From the NCBI GenBank assembly GCA_900554535.1, contig USIA01000021.1, forward strand, positions 1 to 19,458: a DNA stretch of 19,458 nt. The letters run 5' to 3'. Shown piece by piece: positions 1 to 6,693 of the stretch (within the stretch, counting starts at the first letter, position 1; each line of letters begins with the position of its first letter). Below the pieces are notes generated by a model. That model was not told the origin of the DNA. It saw nothing but the letters and a program-made list of their open reading frames with translations, and did no database searches. Made by a program: the position numbers and the translations under genes. The stretch is from an uncultured Oscillospiraceae bacterium (lineage in GTDB: Bacteria; Bacillota; Clostridia; Oscillospirales; Acutalibacteraceae).

Positions 1-639
1 TGCACATCCGGGGGGGGGGGTGCGGTGACGCGGCCCCAGCCGCTCCTTCCCGTCCAGCACATGGGCGGCGGCCCCCATGACCTTGAAGCGGTTGAGGGTG
101 TCGGTCTCGATGCGGGCGAAGCGCGCCCGCGCCGCCGCCAGGTTTTCCGCCTCGATGGTCAGGGTCACATACTTGGTTTTCACATAGCCGTTGCTGCCCC
201 GCTCATACTGGAAGCGGAGTATCCCGGCCGCGTCCTCCCGGACAGGGTCCAGGTCGTCCCCCTGGGGACGGATGCCGAACAGGTCCTCCTCCGGCCCATG
301 CTCCACATACCGGCTGCTGAGCGACACCTGCACCCCAATGGTGGGGTCGTAGCCATTGTAGAAATCGCAGAGGTGTTCAAAAATATCCCGCTGATCCTCC
401 GGCGAAGCCAGACGGTAGTTGACGTCCTCGAAGGCGATGGTCTTGGAGAAGGCCCCGCCCTCCAGCCGGCACAGGCCGTCCGGGAACATATTGCGGAAGG
501 GGATGCTGTCCTGCACCGTGTGGGTTTTCCCGTCCCCCTTGGCCTGCCGGACCACCGCCTCGATCTGTTTACGCTCGGCGCGGGTCAGCTTGCGCCTTGC
601 CCCTGCCGATTTTGCGGGTCTTGCCGTTTTTGCCTGCAA
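1..639 (-). CDS. VirB4-like conjugation ATPase, N-terminal part (cut by window edge)
   Basis: The frame opens at a TTG at 639 preceded by GGAGGTGA with about 6 nt spacing, and stays open to the window edge for about 213 codons. The start is basic (KLTRAERKQIEAVVRQAKGDGK), followed by a conserved block (VQDSIPFRNMFPDG, FSKTIAFEDVNY). This resembles the N-terminal domain of the VirB4/TraE ATPases that energise T4SS assembly at the membrane in Tn1549-type elements; the Walker motifs lie outside the window. It overlaps the 3' end of prgI by 71 nt, consistent with one tra operon. The last dozen codons, around an 11-base G run at 10-20, lose family character (HRTPPPGCA). One base fewer in the run would read into ...PDV, so an indel at a poor sequence end is likely. 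The family call rests on N-terminal similarity and neighbours. Confidence 0.8.
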   Translation of the reverse strand, partial: MQAKTARPAKSAGARRKLTRAERKQIEAVVRQAKGDGKTHTVQDSIPFRNMFPDGLCRLEGGAFSKTIAFEDVNYRLASPEDQRDIFEHLCDFYNGYDPTIGVQVSLSSRYVEHGPEEDLFGIRPQGDDLDPVREDAAGILRFQYERGSNGYVKTKYVTLTIEAENLAAARARFARIETDTLNRFKVMGAAAHVLDGKERLGPRHRTPPPGCA

Positions 640-991
640 TCGCTCTCACCTCCTGTTCCAATTCGTACTGCCGCACCAGGGCGGAGTACAGGTTGTTGGT
701 CTGGTAGATCCGCGTCTTTGGTCGGATAAATTTATTCTCAATGAGGTGTCCCAGGAACACCTCCAGGGGCTGCCCGTTCTTCTCGTACATGGCGAACAGG
801 AAGAAGGGGAGCATCACCAGGATCATGCACAGCGCCGCCGTGGTGGTGCCCAGCGCCCCCTTGGTCAAAAAGAAAAGCGGTACGCCGATAATTGCTGCCG
901 CTCCGAAACATATCACCTGCCGTTTGGTCAGCCCGAACAGGACCTTGCTCTGTACCTTGCTCAGGTCCTTTGGGATCGTTACATAGGCCAA
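569..991 (-). CDS. PrgI family T4SS membrane protein
   Basis: This 140-aa protein has the PrgI-family layout: a polar N-terminus (MAYVTIPKDLSKVQSKVLFG), two adjacent hydrophobic segments (about residues 27-45 and 50-68) joined by a short loop (TKGALGT), then a cytoplasmic tail with the IYQTNNLY motif. PrgI proteins are small inner-membrane components of Gram-positive conjugation channels, normally encoded just before virB4, as here. The start is TTG at 991, directly after the TGA stop (992-994) of the upstream gene, with GGAGGTG 6 nt upstream, so translation is probably coupled. The 3' end overlaps the virB4 start. The basic tail after residue 115 is poorly conserved in appearance and partly a by-product of that overlap. 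Function is inferred from family and operon position. Confidence 0.88.
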   Translation of the reverse strand: MAYVTIPKDLSKVQSKVLFGLTKRQVICFGAAAIIGVPLFFLTKGALGTTTAALCMILVMLPFFLFAMYEKNGQPLEVFLGHLIENKFIRPKTRIYQTNNLYSALVRQYELEQEVRAIAGKNGKTRKIGRGKAQADPRRA

Positions 992-1894
992 TCAATGCAC
1001 CTCCTTTTTCATGGGAGCATAGTCCTTGAAATCTTTTACCGTGTGGAAAATCCGTTTGTTGTTCACCCACCGCTGAAGATGGCGGGTGGTCTTTGGAGCG
1101 GTGGGGCGCTCATAGATCATCACATAAGGGTCATACCCCAGGGCCCGCAGGGTGTTCACCCGGTAGAGGTCCTGCTCATGGGTGCTGCCGTAGTTGGTCA
1201 GCACATAGACCCGCCGGTTGCGGTCGCTTCGGATGGCGGTATGCGCCACAAAGCGTTTGAAGTGCTCCGTCAGGTCCTCCTCCGGGTTGTCCCAGGCGAA
1301 ATGCACCGCCTTGGTCCGCACCCTGTTCAGCAGGGCGATGTTGTCCGGGTTCGTCAGCCGGATGTCCAGCCCCTGGGTGAAGTCCACCAGCGCCCGGCTG
1401 GCGGCAAGCTGTTCCAGAAGCGCCTCATGGTCCGGGCAGGCCAGCAGGTTGGGGTCCAGCAGTTTGATCTCATCCTCACCGCGCCAAAATTCAGAAAGGT
1501 CAGCGACTTTGACGCTCCTGCGCCCCTCCTTGCCGCTGACGATGCAAAATCCGCAGTTCCTCGGACAGCCCCGGCTCAAAAAGCCGTAGGCCGTTCCCAA
1601 AAACCGCGGATACAAAAAGTAGTCCGGCCGGATGTGCTCGATCTCATAGGGGAGGTCTTTTCCGCCCGGCCCGTAGCCGGTGCCGCCCTGGATGACCTTC
1701 TCCGCGTTGTTTACCACGATGGTGTCCTTGGAGTAGGTGTCCGTGAACACCCGGCTCTTGTAAACCAGGTCATAGCGCCCCTTGGGGCTCCACCACTCCA
1801 CCCGGTCGCCCCGCCTGGTATGGTACTCGGAGAGCTTCATCAGGCAGAGGTTGGGAAAGTTGTGGGAGTCCACGTCTATCAATCCTATTTTCAT
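992..1894 (-). CDS. Radical SAM protein inside the tra operon
   Basis: This 300-aa protein carries the radical SAM cluster motif CX3CX2C at C110, C114 and C117 (RGCPRNCGFC), which would ligate a 4Fe-4S cluster that cleaves S-adenosylmethionine. The N-terminal 90 residues (MKIGLIDVDSHNFPNLCLMK, then a WWSPKGRYDLVYKSRVF region) resemble the partial B12-binding-like lead domain seen in some phage and plasmid radical SAM proteins. Further conserved-looking blocks are FTQGLDIR (about residue 173) and VYVLTNYGS (about residue 231). The ATG at 1894 follows a GGGGGTGG ribosome binding site. The gene lies 14 nt after the VirB6-like gene and abuts prgI, so it is cotranscribed with the transfer genes. 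The substrate is unknown. The radical SAM call is firm; a role in conjugation is only suggested by position. Confidence 0.88.
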   Translation of the reverse strand: MKIGLIDVDSHNFPNLCLMKLSEYHTRRGDRVEWWSPKGRYDLVYKSRVFTDTYSKDTIVVNNAEKVIQGGTGYGPGGKDLPYEIEHIRPDYFLYPRFLGTAYGFLSRGCPRNCGFCIVSGKEGRRSVKVADLSEFWRGEDEIKLLDPNLLACPDHEALLEQLAASRALVDFTQGLDIRLTNPDNIALLNRVRTKAVHFAWDNPEEDLTEHFKRFVAHTAIRSDRNRRVYVLTNYGSTHEQDLYRVNTLRALGYDPYVMIYERPTAPKTTRHLQRWVNNKRIFHTVKDFKDYAPMKKEVH

Positions 1895-1908
1895 TCAGCC
1901 ACCCCCTT

Positions 1909-2775
1909 TTAGTGCGCTCCGAACAGTGACTTGGCGAGGCTGCCGGTCTTAAAGAGGGTGAAGCACAGGAGCACCGTGTACCCCATGCACCCCCAGATGG
2001 CGCCGGAAATATTGTCGCCGCTCAGGGAGATGCCCTCCACCAGCACCGCGTAGATGCCCACGCAGATCATAATCAAGAATGCCTGGAAGCCCAGGGCCAG
2101 CAGGGAGCGGAGGTAGTTCTGCCCCGTGTTGCCCCACTCCCGGTTCGCCATCGTGGCAAATGGGATGGGTCCTATCGAGGTCACCAAATACACCTCAATC
2201 ATCCGGCCGTAGATGACCAGGAAGATGCAGATGGAAAGTATCTGCGTACACAGGCCCACAAAGATGCTCTGGAACCACAGCCCCAGCAGGGCACCGATAC
2301 TCCAATCCGCAAGCTGGGTCTCCAGGTCGGCGGTCACGCCGGATATGTCGATGCCCGCGTCCGAGATGATGACGCCGGCGCTCTGGCTGACCACGTTCTG
2401 CGCCACATCGAACACCGCCATGACGATGTTCCAGGTGTTGGTGACGATGAGCACCGCGCAGAAGGTCTTGAAGATCCACTTGAAGAAGATCCAGGTGTCG
2501 AAGTCGTGGAGGTTGTTCTTTTCTACGATGAGCTGGATCAGCTCATAGCACATGACAAAGGTGAGGACGATGCCGGCGATGGGGACGATCACGGTCTCCG
2601 AGAGATTGCGGACCATGTTGAAAATGCCGCTGTTCCACGCGGAGGGCGTCATGCCCACCTCCCCGGCGATCTCGCCCACCTTGGTATTCAGGGTATCAAA
2701 CATCCCGGTCAGGTTTGAAATGATACCGTCGATGAGCAGTTCCTGGAACCACTCCTGTATCGCGTCAAAGATCAA
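1909..2775 (-). CDS. VirB6/TrbL-like T4SS integral membrane protein
   Basis: This 288-aa protein has a short amphipathic start (MIFDAIQEWFQELLIDGIIS) and about five or six hydrophobic segments: roughly residues 62-85, 95-115, 143-165, 173-195, 228-250 and 258-275. The pattern and phrases such as GIFNMVRNLSETVIVPIAG and TSIGPIPFAT match the VirB6/TrbL-like proteins of Tn1549/CTn elements, which form the inner-membrane part of the channel. The start is TTG at 2775, spaced 6 nt from a near-perfect GGAGGTGA; no better ATG exists upstream in frame. Its normal upstream neighbour is maff2, whose 3' fragment ends 66 nt away, so the inserted element has cut this gene off from its original promoter unless the guest supplies read-through. 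Confidence 0.9.
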   Translation of the reverse strand: MIFDAIQEWFQELLIDGIISNLTGMFDTLNTKVGEIAGEVGMTPSAWNSGIFNMVRNLSETVIVPIAGIVLTFVMCYELIQLIVEKNNLHDFDTWIFFKWIFKTFCAVLIVTNTWNIVMAVFDVAQNVVSQSAGVIISDAGIDISGVTADLETQLADWSIGALLGLWFQSIFVGLCTQILSICIFLVIYGRMIEVYLVTSIGPIPFATMANREWGNTGQNYLRSLLALGFQAFLIMICVGIYAVLVEGISLSGDNISGAIWGCMGYTVLLCFTLFKTGSLAKSLFGAH

Positions 2776-2794
2776 CGGGGATCACCTCCTTTCC

Positions 2795-2821
2795 GGGAGT
2801 CCCCGTGTGCCGGGGCCTCCC
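2795..2821 (-). other. Stable hairpin between maff2 and the virB6-like gene
   Basis: On the transcribed strand GGGAG-G-CCCCG and CGGGG-A-CTCCC form a 10-bp stem with a GCACA loop. It ends about 10 nt before the GGAGGTGA of the TTG-started virB6-like gene. There is no T tract, so it is not a classical terminator. It may be an RNA-processing, stabilising or translation-control hairpin; that is inference. Confidence 0.5.
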
Positions 2822-2841
2822 GTGGGGTCTGCTGGCAGACA

Positions 2842-2937
2842 TCAGGCGGAGAGCAGGCCGGACAGCAGGGGGATCAGGGTCAGGCCGATGAGGGCGACAC
2901 CGCCGCCGGCCATGAGCTGCTTGATGCCCTGGGATTT
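2842..2937 (-). pseudogene. maff2, 3' fragment (C-terminal 30 codons)
   Basis: Reading down from the junction, the frame gives SQGIKQLMAGGGVALIGLTL and ends LSA-stop at 2842-2844. This is the C-terminal half of the Maff2 family, a small two-helix membrane protein encoded between virD4 and the virB6-like gene in Gram-positive conjugative elements. The N-terminal half lies at 12871-12993, on the far side of the inserted element. Joining them through the AA dinucleotide recreates codon AAA and an uninterrupted 72-codon gene. This piece has no start or ribosome binding site of its own. It is a disrupted gene, not decayed: no frameshift or stop is seen within it. Confidence 0.9.
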
Positions 2938-2962
2938 TGCTTATGTGCGATAAAGAAGTAAT
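2929..2962. other. Attachment-site junction, recombinase-proximal end
   Basis: On the minus strand the junction reads ACATAAGCA-AA-ATCCCAGGG: element arm, dinucleotide core, maff2 sequence. The arm is an imperfect inverted copy of the arm at the other junction. The core is placed at 2936-2937 because this is the only choice seen that both restores the maff2 frame and centres the arm symmetry (AGCA-AA-TGCT in the predicted circle). Confidence 0.85.
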
Positions 2963-2970
2963 AGAAGTGT

Positions 2971-3019
2971 AAAAAATTTTGCCGTTCCTATCCGGCACTT
3001 GCGCATTGTGTCGGATAGG
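2971..3019 (-). terminator. Rho-independent terminator after the serine recombinase gene
   Basis: On the minus strand CCTATCCGACAC pairs with GTGCCGGATAGG (12 bp, with one G-U pair) around a 9-nt loop, followed within about 7 nt by TTTTTT. It lies just after the recombinase stop codon and before the element end. It should stop guest transcription from running into maff2/virB6, which increases the polar effect of the insertion. Confidence 0.75.
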
Positions 3020-3027
3020 TCGGGCGG

Positions 3028-4644
3028 TTATTCTGGCAAGTCAATCTTGCCGACAAAGCTGTAATAAATCTCAATGTCCTGCCTGCGGGTGCCGTTCTCG
3101 TCATAGCTGCACTCATGCACGACGATTTTCTCAATCATCTCCCGCAAGAGGGTGGGGGTCAATTCCTCAAAGGCAAGGTGCTTTCGGACGATACCCATAA
3201 ACTTTTCCGCGTTGATGGTGGCGGCCTGCGACTTGTCCAGTTCCTCCTGCAAAGCGGCGGCGCGGTCTTTCAGTTCCCGCTGCTCCTGCTCATAGTCTGC
3301 CGACAGTTCCATGAAACGCTCGTCGCTGATTTTGCCGTTCACATTGTCCTCATACAGCCGCTTGATAATGCGGCTCACTTCGGAAATGCGCTCCTGCGCC
3401 TGTTCAAGCTGCTTGGTGGCTGCGGCGGTCTTTCTCTTGCCGCCGATCTCGTTCTGCTGGATAAGCAGCTTCACAAAGCGGCTCTCATGCTTGGCGGCGT
3501 ATTCGGTCACTTGCCGGAGATTGGAGAGGACACCGGCGGTCAACAGGTCGGTGCGGATAAAGTGCGCCGTACAGTCGCGGGTGCGCTTCTTGTAGCTGCC
3601 GCAGATGTAACAGTCCTGCTTGCGGTTCTTGTTCTGATACCGCTGCTGGTACATCACATGGCCGCAGTCGGCGCAGAACAGCATACCGGAGAACAGCCCC
3701 ACCTCGTCATAGCGGTTCGGGCGTTTGCGCTGCTTGCGTAACTCCTGCACGCGCTCCCATGTTTCCGTGTCGATAATCGGCTCATGGTGGTTCGGGAAAA
3801 TGGCCTGCTTCTCAATGGGGTTCTCTACGCTATGCTTGGTCTTGTAAGAGGGCTTCTCCGTCTTGAAGTTTACCAGACAGCCGGTGTACTCCCGGTTTTC
3901 CAACAGGTGGACAACCGTGTTTGTAGCCCATTTACACTCATAGCCGGGGTGGTAGCGGCGGGTGCTGCCCGTCCTGCGGTATTCCAGCGTCCCCGGCGTG
4001 GGGATTTGCTGCTCCGTAAGCATACGGGCAATCTTGGTCGGGCCGTTCCCGGCAAGGCAAAGCTGGTATATCTGCCGGACTACCGGCGCGGTTTCCTCGT
4101 CAACGATATAGTTCTCGTCCTCGTCCATGAGGTAGCCATACACCGGCTTGCTGGTAACGGGCTTGCCGCTCATGCCTTTTGCTCTCTTAACTGCCTTGAT
4201 TTTCTTGCTCGTATCTCTCACCAGCCATTCGTTGAACAGATTTCGCAGAGGGGTAAAATCGTTGTCCATGCCGCCGTTTGCACTGTCCACATTGTCGTTG
4301 ACAGCGATAAACCGCACGCCCTTTTGGGGGAACAGCATTTCCGTGTAAAATCCCACCTGCAAGTAGTTTCGCCCTAACCGGCTCATGTCCTTGACAATGA
4401 CCGTACCTACTTTCCCGGCTTCAATGTCTGCAAGCATGGCTTGAAAACCGGGCCTTTGAAAGTTCGCGCCGGAATAGCCGTCGTCGGTGTACCAGCGCAG
4501 GTTGGTAAAGCCATTCTGTTTTGCAAAGGCTTCGAGTATCCGTTTTTGGTTCGATATGGAATTGCTCTCGCCTTGCAATTCGTCCTCATGGGACAATCTC
4601 GGATAAAGGGCGGTAATGAGGTTTTGGGTGGCTTGTCTTAACAT
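3028..4644 (-). CDS. Large serine recombinase (TnpX/TndX-like integrase)
   Basis: This 538-aa site-specific recombinase should excise and integrate the surrounding element. The N-terminal resolvase domain has LYPRLSHEDE with the probable nucleophile Ser18, then YTDDGYSGANFQRPGF (about residues 52-67) and the DMSRLGRN arginine motif (about 84-91). The recombinase domain follows (VYGYLMDED, IPTPGTLEYRRTG, LLENREYTG). A zinc-ribbon region has CADCGH (about residues 345-350), CYICGSY and a later Cys. A long coiled-coil (about residues 400-470) precedes the C-terminal tail. The ATG at 4644 has GGAGG 5 nt upstream. The length fits TnpX/TndX-type enzymes, which join sites at a 2-bp core; the junctions here show an AA/TT core. 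The gene lies at the element's left tip, last in the guest's gene order. Confidence 0.95.
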   Translation of the reverse strand: MLRQATQNLITALYPRLSHEDELQGESNSISNQKRILEAFAKQNGFTNLRWYTDDGYSGANFQRPGFQAMLADIEAGKVGTVIVKDMSRLGRNYLQVGFYTEMLFPQKGVRFIAVNDNVDSANGGMDNDFTPLRNLFNEWLVRDTSKKIKAVKRAKGMSGKPVTSKPVYGYLMDEDENYIVDEETAPVVRQIYQLCLAGNGPTKIARMLTEQQIPTPGTLEYRRTGSTRRYHPGYECKWATNTVVHLLENREYTGCLVNFKTEKPSYKTKHSVENPIEKQAIFPNHHEPIIDTETWERVQELRKQRKRPNRYDEVGLFSGMLFCADCGHVMYQQRYQNKNRKQDCYICGSYKKRTRDCTAHFIRTDLLTAGVLSNLRQVTEYAAKHESRFVKLLIQQNEIGGKRKTAAATKQLEQAQERISEVSRIIKRLYEDNVNGKISDERFMELSADYEQEQRELKDRAAALQEELDKSQAATINAEKFMGIVRKHLAFEELTPTLLREMIEKIVVHECSYDENGTRRQDIEIYYSFVGKIDLPE

Positions 4645-4665
4645 AAAATCCTCCGTTTCCGACAG

Positions 4666-4712
4666 CCAGCCCCACTATTCCGTGGTTTCATTGTACCACG
4701 GAACAGGGCTGG
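4666..4712 (-). promoter_or_regulatory. Long interrupted hairpin in the recombinase leader
   Basis: On the minus strand CCAGCCC...TTCCGTGGT and ACCACGGAA...GGGCTGG form a two-part stem with an 8-nt loop (ACAATGAA) about 20 nt before the recombinase start. TGGTACAAT at the loop edge resembles an extended -10 element, so the repeat could be an operator over a promoter or an RNA structure in the leader. There is no T tract after it. Regulation of recombinase expression is inference. Confidence 0.5.
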
Positions 4713-4755
4713 TTGTATAGCGGCAAAAGTGTCAAATCTGCTTCTTTACAGCTTG

Positions 4756-4944
4756 TCAAATCGCCGGTTTTTGTGTAGCAGCGGCTTCCGCTTCCAGTAC
4801 CCCCGCCCTTTTGTCGGCGGCGGTGGTGGTAGTGTCTTTCTTGAAATAGCCGGACACGACAAGGACGGAATTGCCCATGCGGATTTCCGTCACGCAGTCG
4901 GGGCGGCGGGCGGTGCGGGTGTCGTGCTGCTTGTTATCTGCCAT
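4756..4944 (-). CDS. TnpW-like small protein of the inserted element
   Basis: This 62-aa protein (MADNKQHDTRTARRPDCVTE, then IRMGNSVLVVSGYFKKDT, then TTAADKRAGVLEAEAAA) matches what I recall of the small TnpW-type proteins of Tn4451-like elements: a short beta-rich core followed by an FKKDTTTTAADK helix cap. The ATG at 4944 is chosen because AAGGAG stands 8 nt upstream; a TTG at 4950 lies within that spacer. It sits 14 nt after dnaC and before the recombinase gene. A second TnpW-type gene occupies the same place after the host dnaC at 17218-17409. The molecular function is unknown. The family call is from memory of the motif and is moderately sure. Confidence 0.7.
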   Translation of the reverse strand: MADNKQHDTRTARRPDCVTEIRMGNSVLVVSGYFKKDTTTTAADKRAGVLEAEAAATQKPAI

Positions 4945-4958
4945 AGGCAATACTCCTT

Positions 4959-5795
4959 TCAGTCGGTAATCAGTTTCTTCATGCTCTCCATTTTCCGCTG
5001 CGCGGCTTCCTGCCGGAAGTTATCGCCGGTAAAGCGTACCGGGACGCACATGGAAAGCAGCCGGTCATAAATCCGGGAATGGGCGGTGTCCTCCGGGTTC
5101 CGCAAATCGTCCAGCGTGAGGTTGGTCGTGACGATCAGCGGCTTGCCGCTGCGGTAACGGCTGTCAATCACATTGAAAACCTGCTCCAGCCCGTATTCCG
5201 TTCCGCGCTCCATGCCGAAGTCGTCAAGGATAAGCAGCGGATAGCGGCAAAGGCGGGAAATGTACTCGTTGCGCCCCTCAAAGCTGGCGGCAAGGTCATT
5301 GAGGATAAGGGCAAAGTTCGTCATGTGGACGGGGATTTCTTTCTCCATGAGGGCGTTTGCGATACAGCCCGCAAGGTAGCTTTTCCCGGTTCCCACGCCG
5401 CCCCAGAACAGGCAGCCGATATTGTCGGCTCGCATATCCTCCCAATGCTCCACATACCGGCGGGCAATCCCGGCCTTCCTGCCGTTGTCGTTCTCAAAAG
5501 TCCAGTCCCGCATGGTGGGGTCGGTAAAGCCCCAGCGTTTCAGTTCCTCCACGGTGTCAAGGTGCCTGCGCCGCTTCTCGGCGGCCTCCCGTTCCTCGCG
5601 GGCGGCTCTCTGGCAGTCGCACTCTGCCGGGTGGCGGTCACGGCCAAAGATAGCGGCCTTATCCGGCGCAAAATAGGCTTCTTTCGGCTTGCGGCACTTG
5701 CCGCAGTACAGTAAACCGTCCTCGCCGGTGTAGTCCTCCGGCTCCGGGGTGGTGGCGGTCATATTCTCCAAAACAGCGTTGATTTCGTTCTTCAT
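4959..5795 (-). CDS. DnaC/IstB-like helicase-loader ATPase (guest copy)
   Basis: This 278-aa AAA+ protein has Walker A GGVGTGKS (residues 132-139) and Walker B LLILDD (187-192), followed by a sensor region (VTTNLTLDDL) and an arginine-finger-like SRIYDRLL. An N-terminal Cys cluster (C31, C34, C59, C61) suggests a zinc-binding module. Proteins of this type load replicative helicase for plasmid- or phage-like replication. The ATG at 5795 overlaps the repA stop as ATGA and has GGAGGG upstream; a longer reading frame to 5873 exists but its start has no good ribosome binding site and lies inside repA. Together with RepA it suggests that the excised circle replicates. A homologous gene lies at 17454-18317. 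Confidence 0.9.
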   Translation of the reverse strand: MKNEINAVLENMTATTPEPEDYTGEDGLLYCGKCRKPKEAYFAPDKAAIFGRDRHPAECDCQRAAREEREAAEKRRRHLDTVEELKRWGFTDPTMRDWTFENDNGRKAGIARRYVEHWEDMRADNIGCLFWGGVGTGKSYLAGCIANALMEKEIPVHMTNFALILNDLAASFEGRNEYISRLCRYPLLILDDFGMERGTEYGLEQVFNVIDSRYRSGKPLIVTTNLTLDDLRNPEDTAHSRIYDRLLSMCVPVRFTGDNFRQEAAQRKMESMKKLITD

Positions 5796-6550
5796 AAACT
5801 CTCGCCCTCCTTGCATGAGTAGTCTGGTATGCCCTTTTTCGGGGCTTTCCTGGCTGCGTCCTCCTGCGCCCATTTGTAGATTGTCGCGGCATGGCTGCGG
5901 TATCGCTTGCCGCTGGACGCGATATGGCAGGATAGCCGGTCAATGTAATAGTTCCATTTGTCGGGCAGGTCTGCTTTCAGCCCGTCCAGTTCTGATTGCG
6001 AAAGAAAGACATTTTCATATCGGCCATAGGCGGCGCGGGCGGGCTGTCCCGTATCTAACTCTCGCTCTCTCTCTTTTTCTATCTCTATCTCTTTCTCTAT
6101 CTCTATCTCTGGTGGACAAATGTCCGCTTGATATGGTGGACATTTGTCCGCCCCGGCCTTTGGCAAGGCTTTCTGCTCCTGCAAAGCCAGCCTTGCCCGC
6201 CGTTTCCGCTCCCCCTCGGTAGAGGATTGGCCGATAAGCAGTTCAATGTTGCTCATATACAACGCGCCGTTCTGTAACGGCTCCACAAGCCCCAGCTTCA
6301 TAAAAATCTGCAAGGCTCGCTCTACGGTGCCGACTTGCTGGCGGGTAATGGTGGCAATCATCTGCGCGGTGTAGGGAATATTTTCATCAAGCTGCAACTT
6401 CCCGCCGTTTTTCAGCGATTTCAGGTACAGTTTCAAGAGAATGTTGGAATAGAGGATACCGTCCTGCATACTTTCCAGCAGCACGATAGCGTCCTCGTCA
6501 AAGTAATTCTCTTTCAGCTTGAGGTAGTAGTATTTTCGGTTGTCTGACAT
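5792..6550 (-). CDS. RepA-like phage replisome organizer (guest copy)
   Basis: This 252-aa replication initiator has a conserved N-terminal winged-helix domain (MSDNRKYYYLKLKENYFDED to about residue 120, including TRQQVGTVERALQIF) of the phage replisome organizer type. A Cys- and Pro-containing linker with repeated ADxCPP follows, then a charged tract (EIEIEKEIEIEKERERE, about residues 147-163) and a C-terminal domain (SHAATIYKWAQEDA) of the DnaD-like kind. The ATG at 6550 has AAAGGAGG 5 nt upstream; in-frame codons further upstream lack a ribosome binding site. It is translationally coupled to dnaC by ATGA. The middle of the gene holds the palindromic repeats and microsatellite described separately. 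The copy at 18314-19048 is very similar over the N-terminal domain. Confidence 0.88.
   Translation of the reverse strand: MSDNRKYYYLKLKENYFDEDAIVLLESMQDGILYSNILLKLYLKSLKNGGKLQLDENIPYTAQMIATITRQQVGTVERALQIFMKLGLVEPLQNGALYMSNIELLIGQSSTEGERKRRARLALQEQKALPKAGADKCPPYQADICPPEIEIEKEIEIEKERERELDTGQPARAAYGRYENVFLSQSELDGLKADLPDKWNYYIDRLSCHIASSGKRYRSHAATIYKWAQEDAARKAPKKGIPDYSCKEGESL
6061..6151. repeat. Iteron-like palindromes plus GAGATA microsatellite within repA (candidate origin)
   Basis: Two 18-bp units, read on the minus strand as GCGGACAAATGTCCACCA and GCGGACATTTGTCCACCA, start 24 bp apart (6134-6151 and 6110-6127) and match at 16 of 18 positions. Each contains a near-perfect palindrome, GGACA-AA/TT-TGTCC. 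They are followed by about 50 bp of strand-biased GA repeat (GAGATA/GAGAAA units, 6061-6109). In phage lambda O, SPP1 gene 38 and RepA_N plasmids the origin lies inside the initiator gene, so an intragenic oriV is plausible. The repeats are seen; the origin role is inference. Confidence 0.6.
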
Positions 6551-6582
6551 GGTTCCTCCTTTGGGTGGATTTGGTGCGTTTG

Positions 6583-6693
6583 TACGCATTTAGAACGCCG
6601 TTTCCGGGGGAAAAGGATAAATGTATCAAGCCCCCGTTGAGGGCGGGCAAAAAAGCCTTGATTTACAAGGGTTTGACAGCCCCTAAATGCGTA
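6583..6693 (-). other. Structured inter-gene element before repA (copy 1)
   Basis: On the minus strand TACGCATTTAG (6693-6683) can pair perfectly with CTAAATGCGTA (6593-6583), closing an 89-nt interior. The interior contains CCTTGTAAATCAAGG (6670-6656, a short hairpin overlapping the TAA stop of the Cys-rich gene and followed by TTTTTT) and a CGGGGG...CCCCCG hairpin (6636-6605) whose loop holds TGATACATTTATCC. The same arrangement is kept at 19082-19190. It may be a cis-acting RNA controlling repA, a weak terminator/attenuator, or a DNA-level replication signal. I do not recognise it as a known RNA family. Confidence 0.6.

Noticed and set aside
419..1912. A 497-codon open frame on the plus strand
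   Set aside because: It is the antisense shadow of VirB4, PrgI and the radical SAM gene in GC-rich DNA, with no family motifs and no ribosome binding site.
2765..2998. A 77-codon minus-strand frame across the left element junction
   Set aside because: It has Arg/Pro-rich shadow composition. The real content is the maff2 3' fragment in another frame plus the element tip.
6061..6151. CRISPR-like reading of the repeats in repA
   Set aside because: There are only two units of 18 bp with 6-nt gaps, inside a coding frame and beside a microsatellite. There are no spacers and no cas genes.
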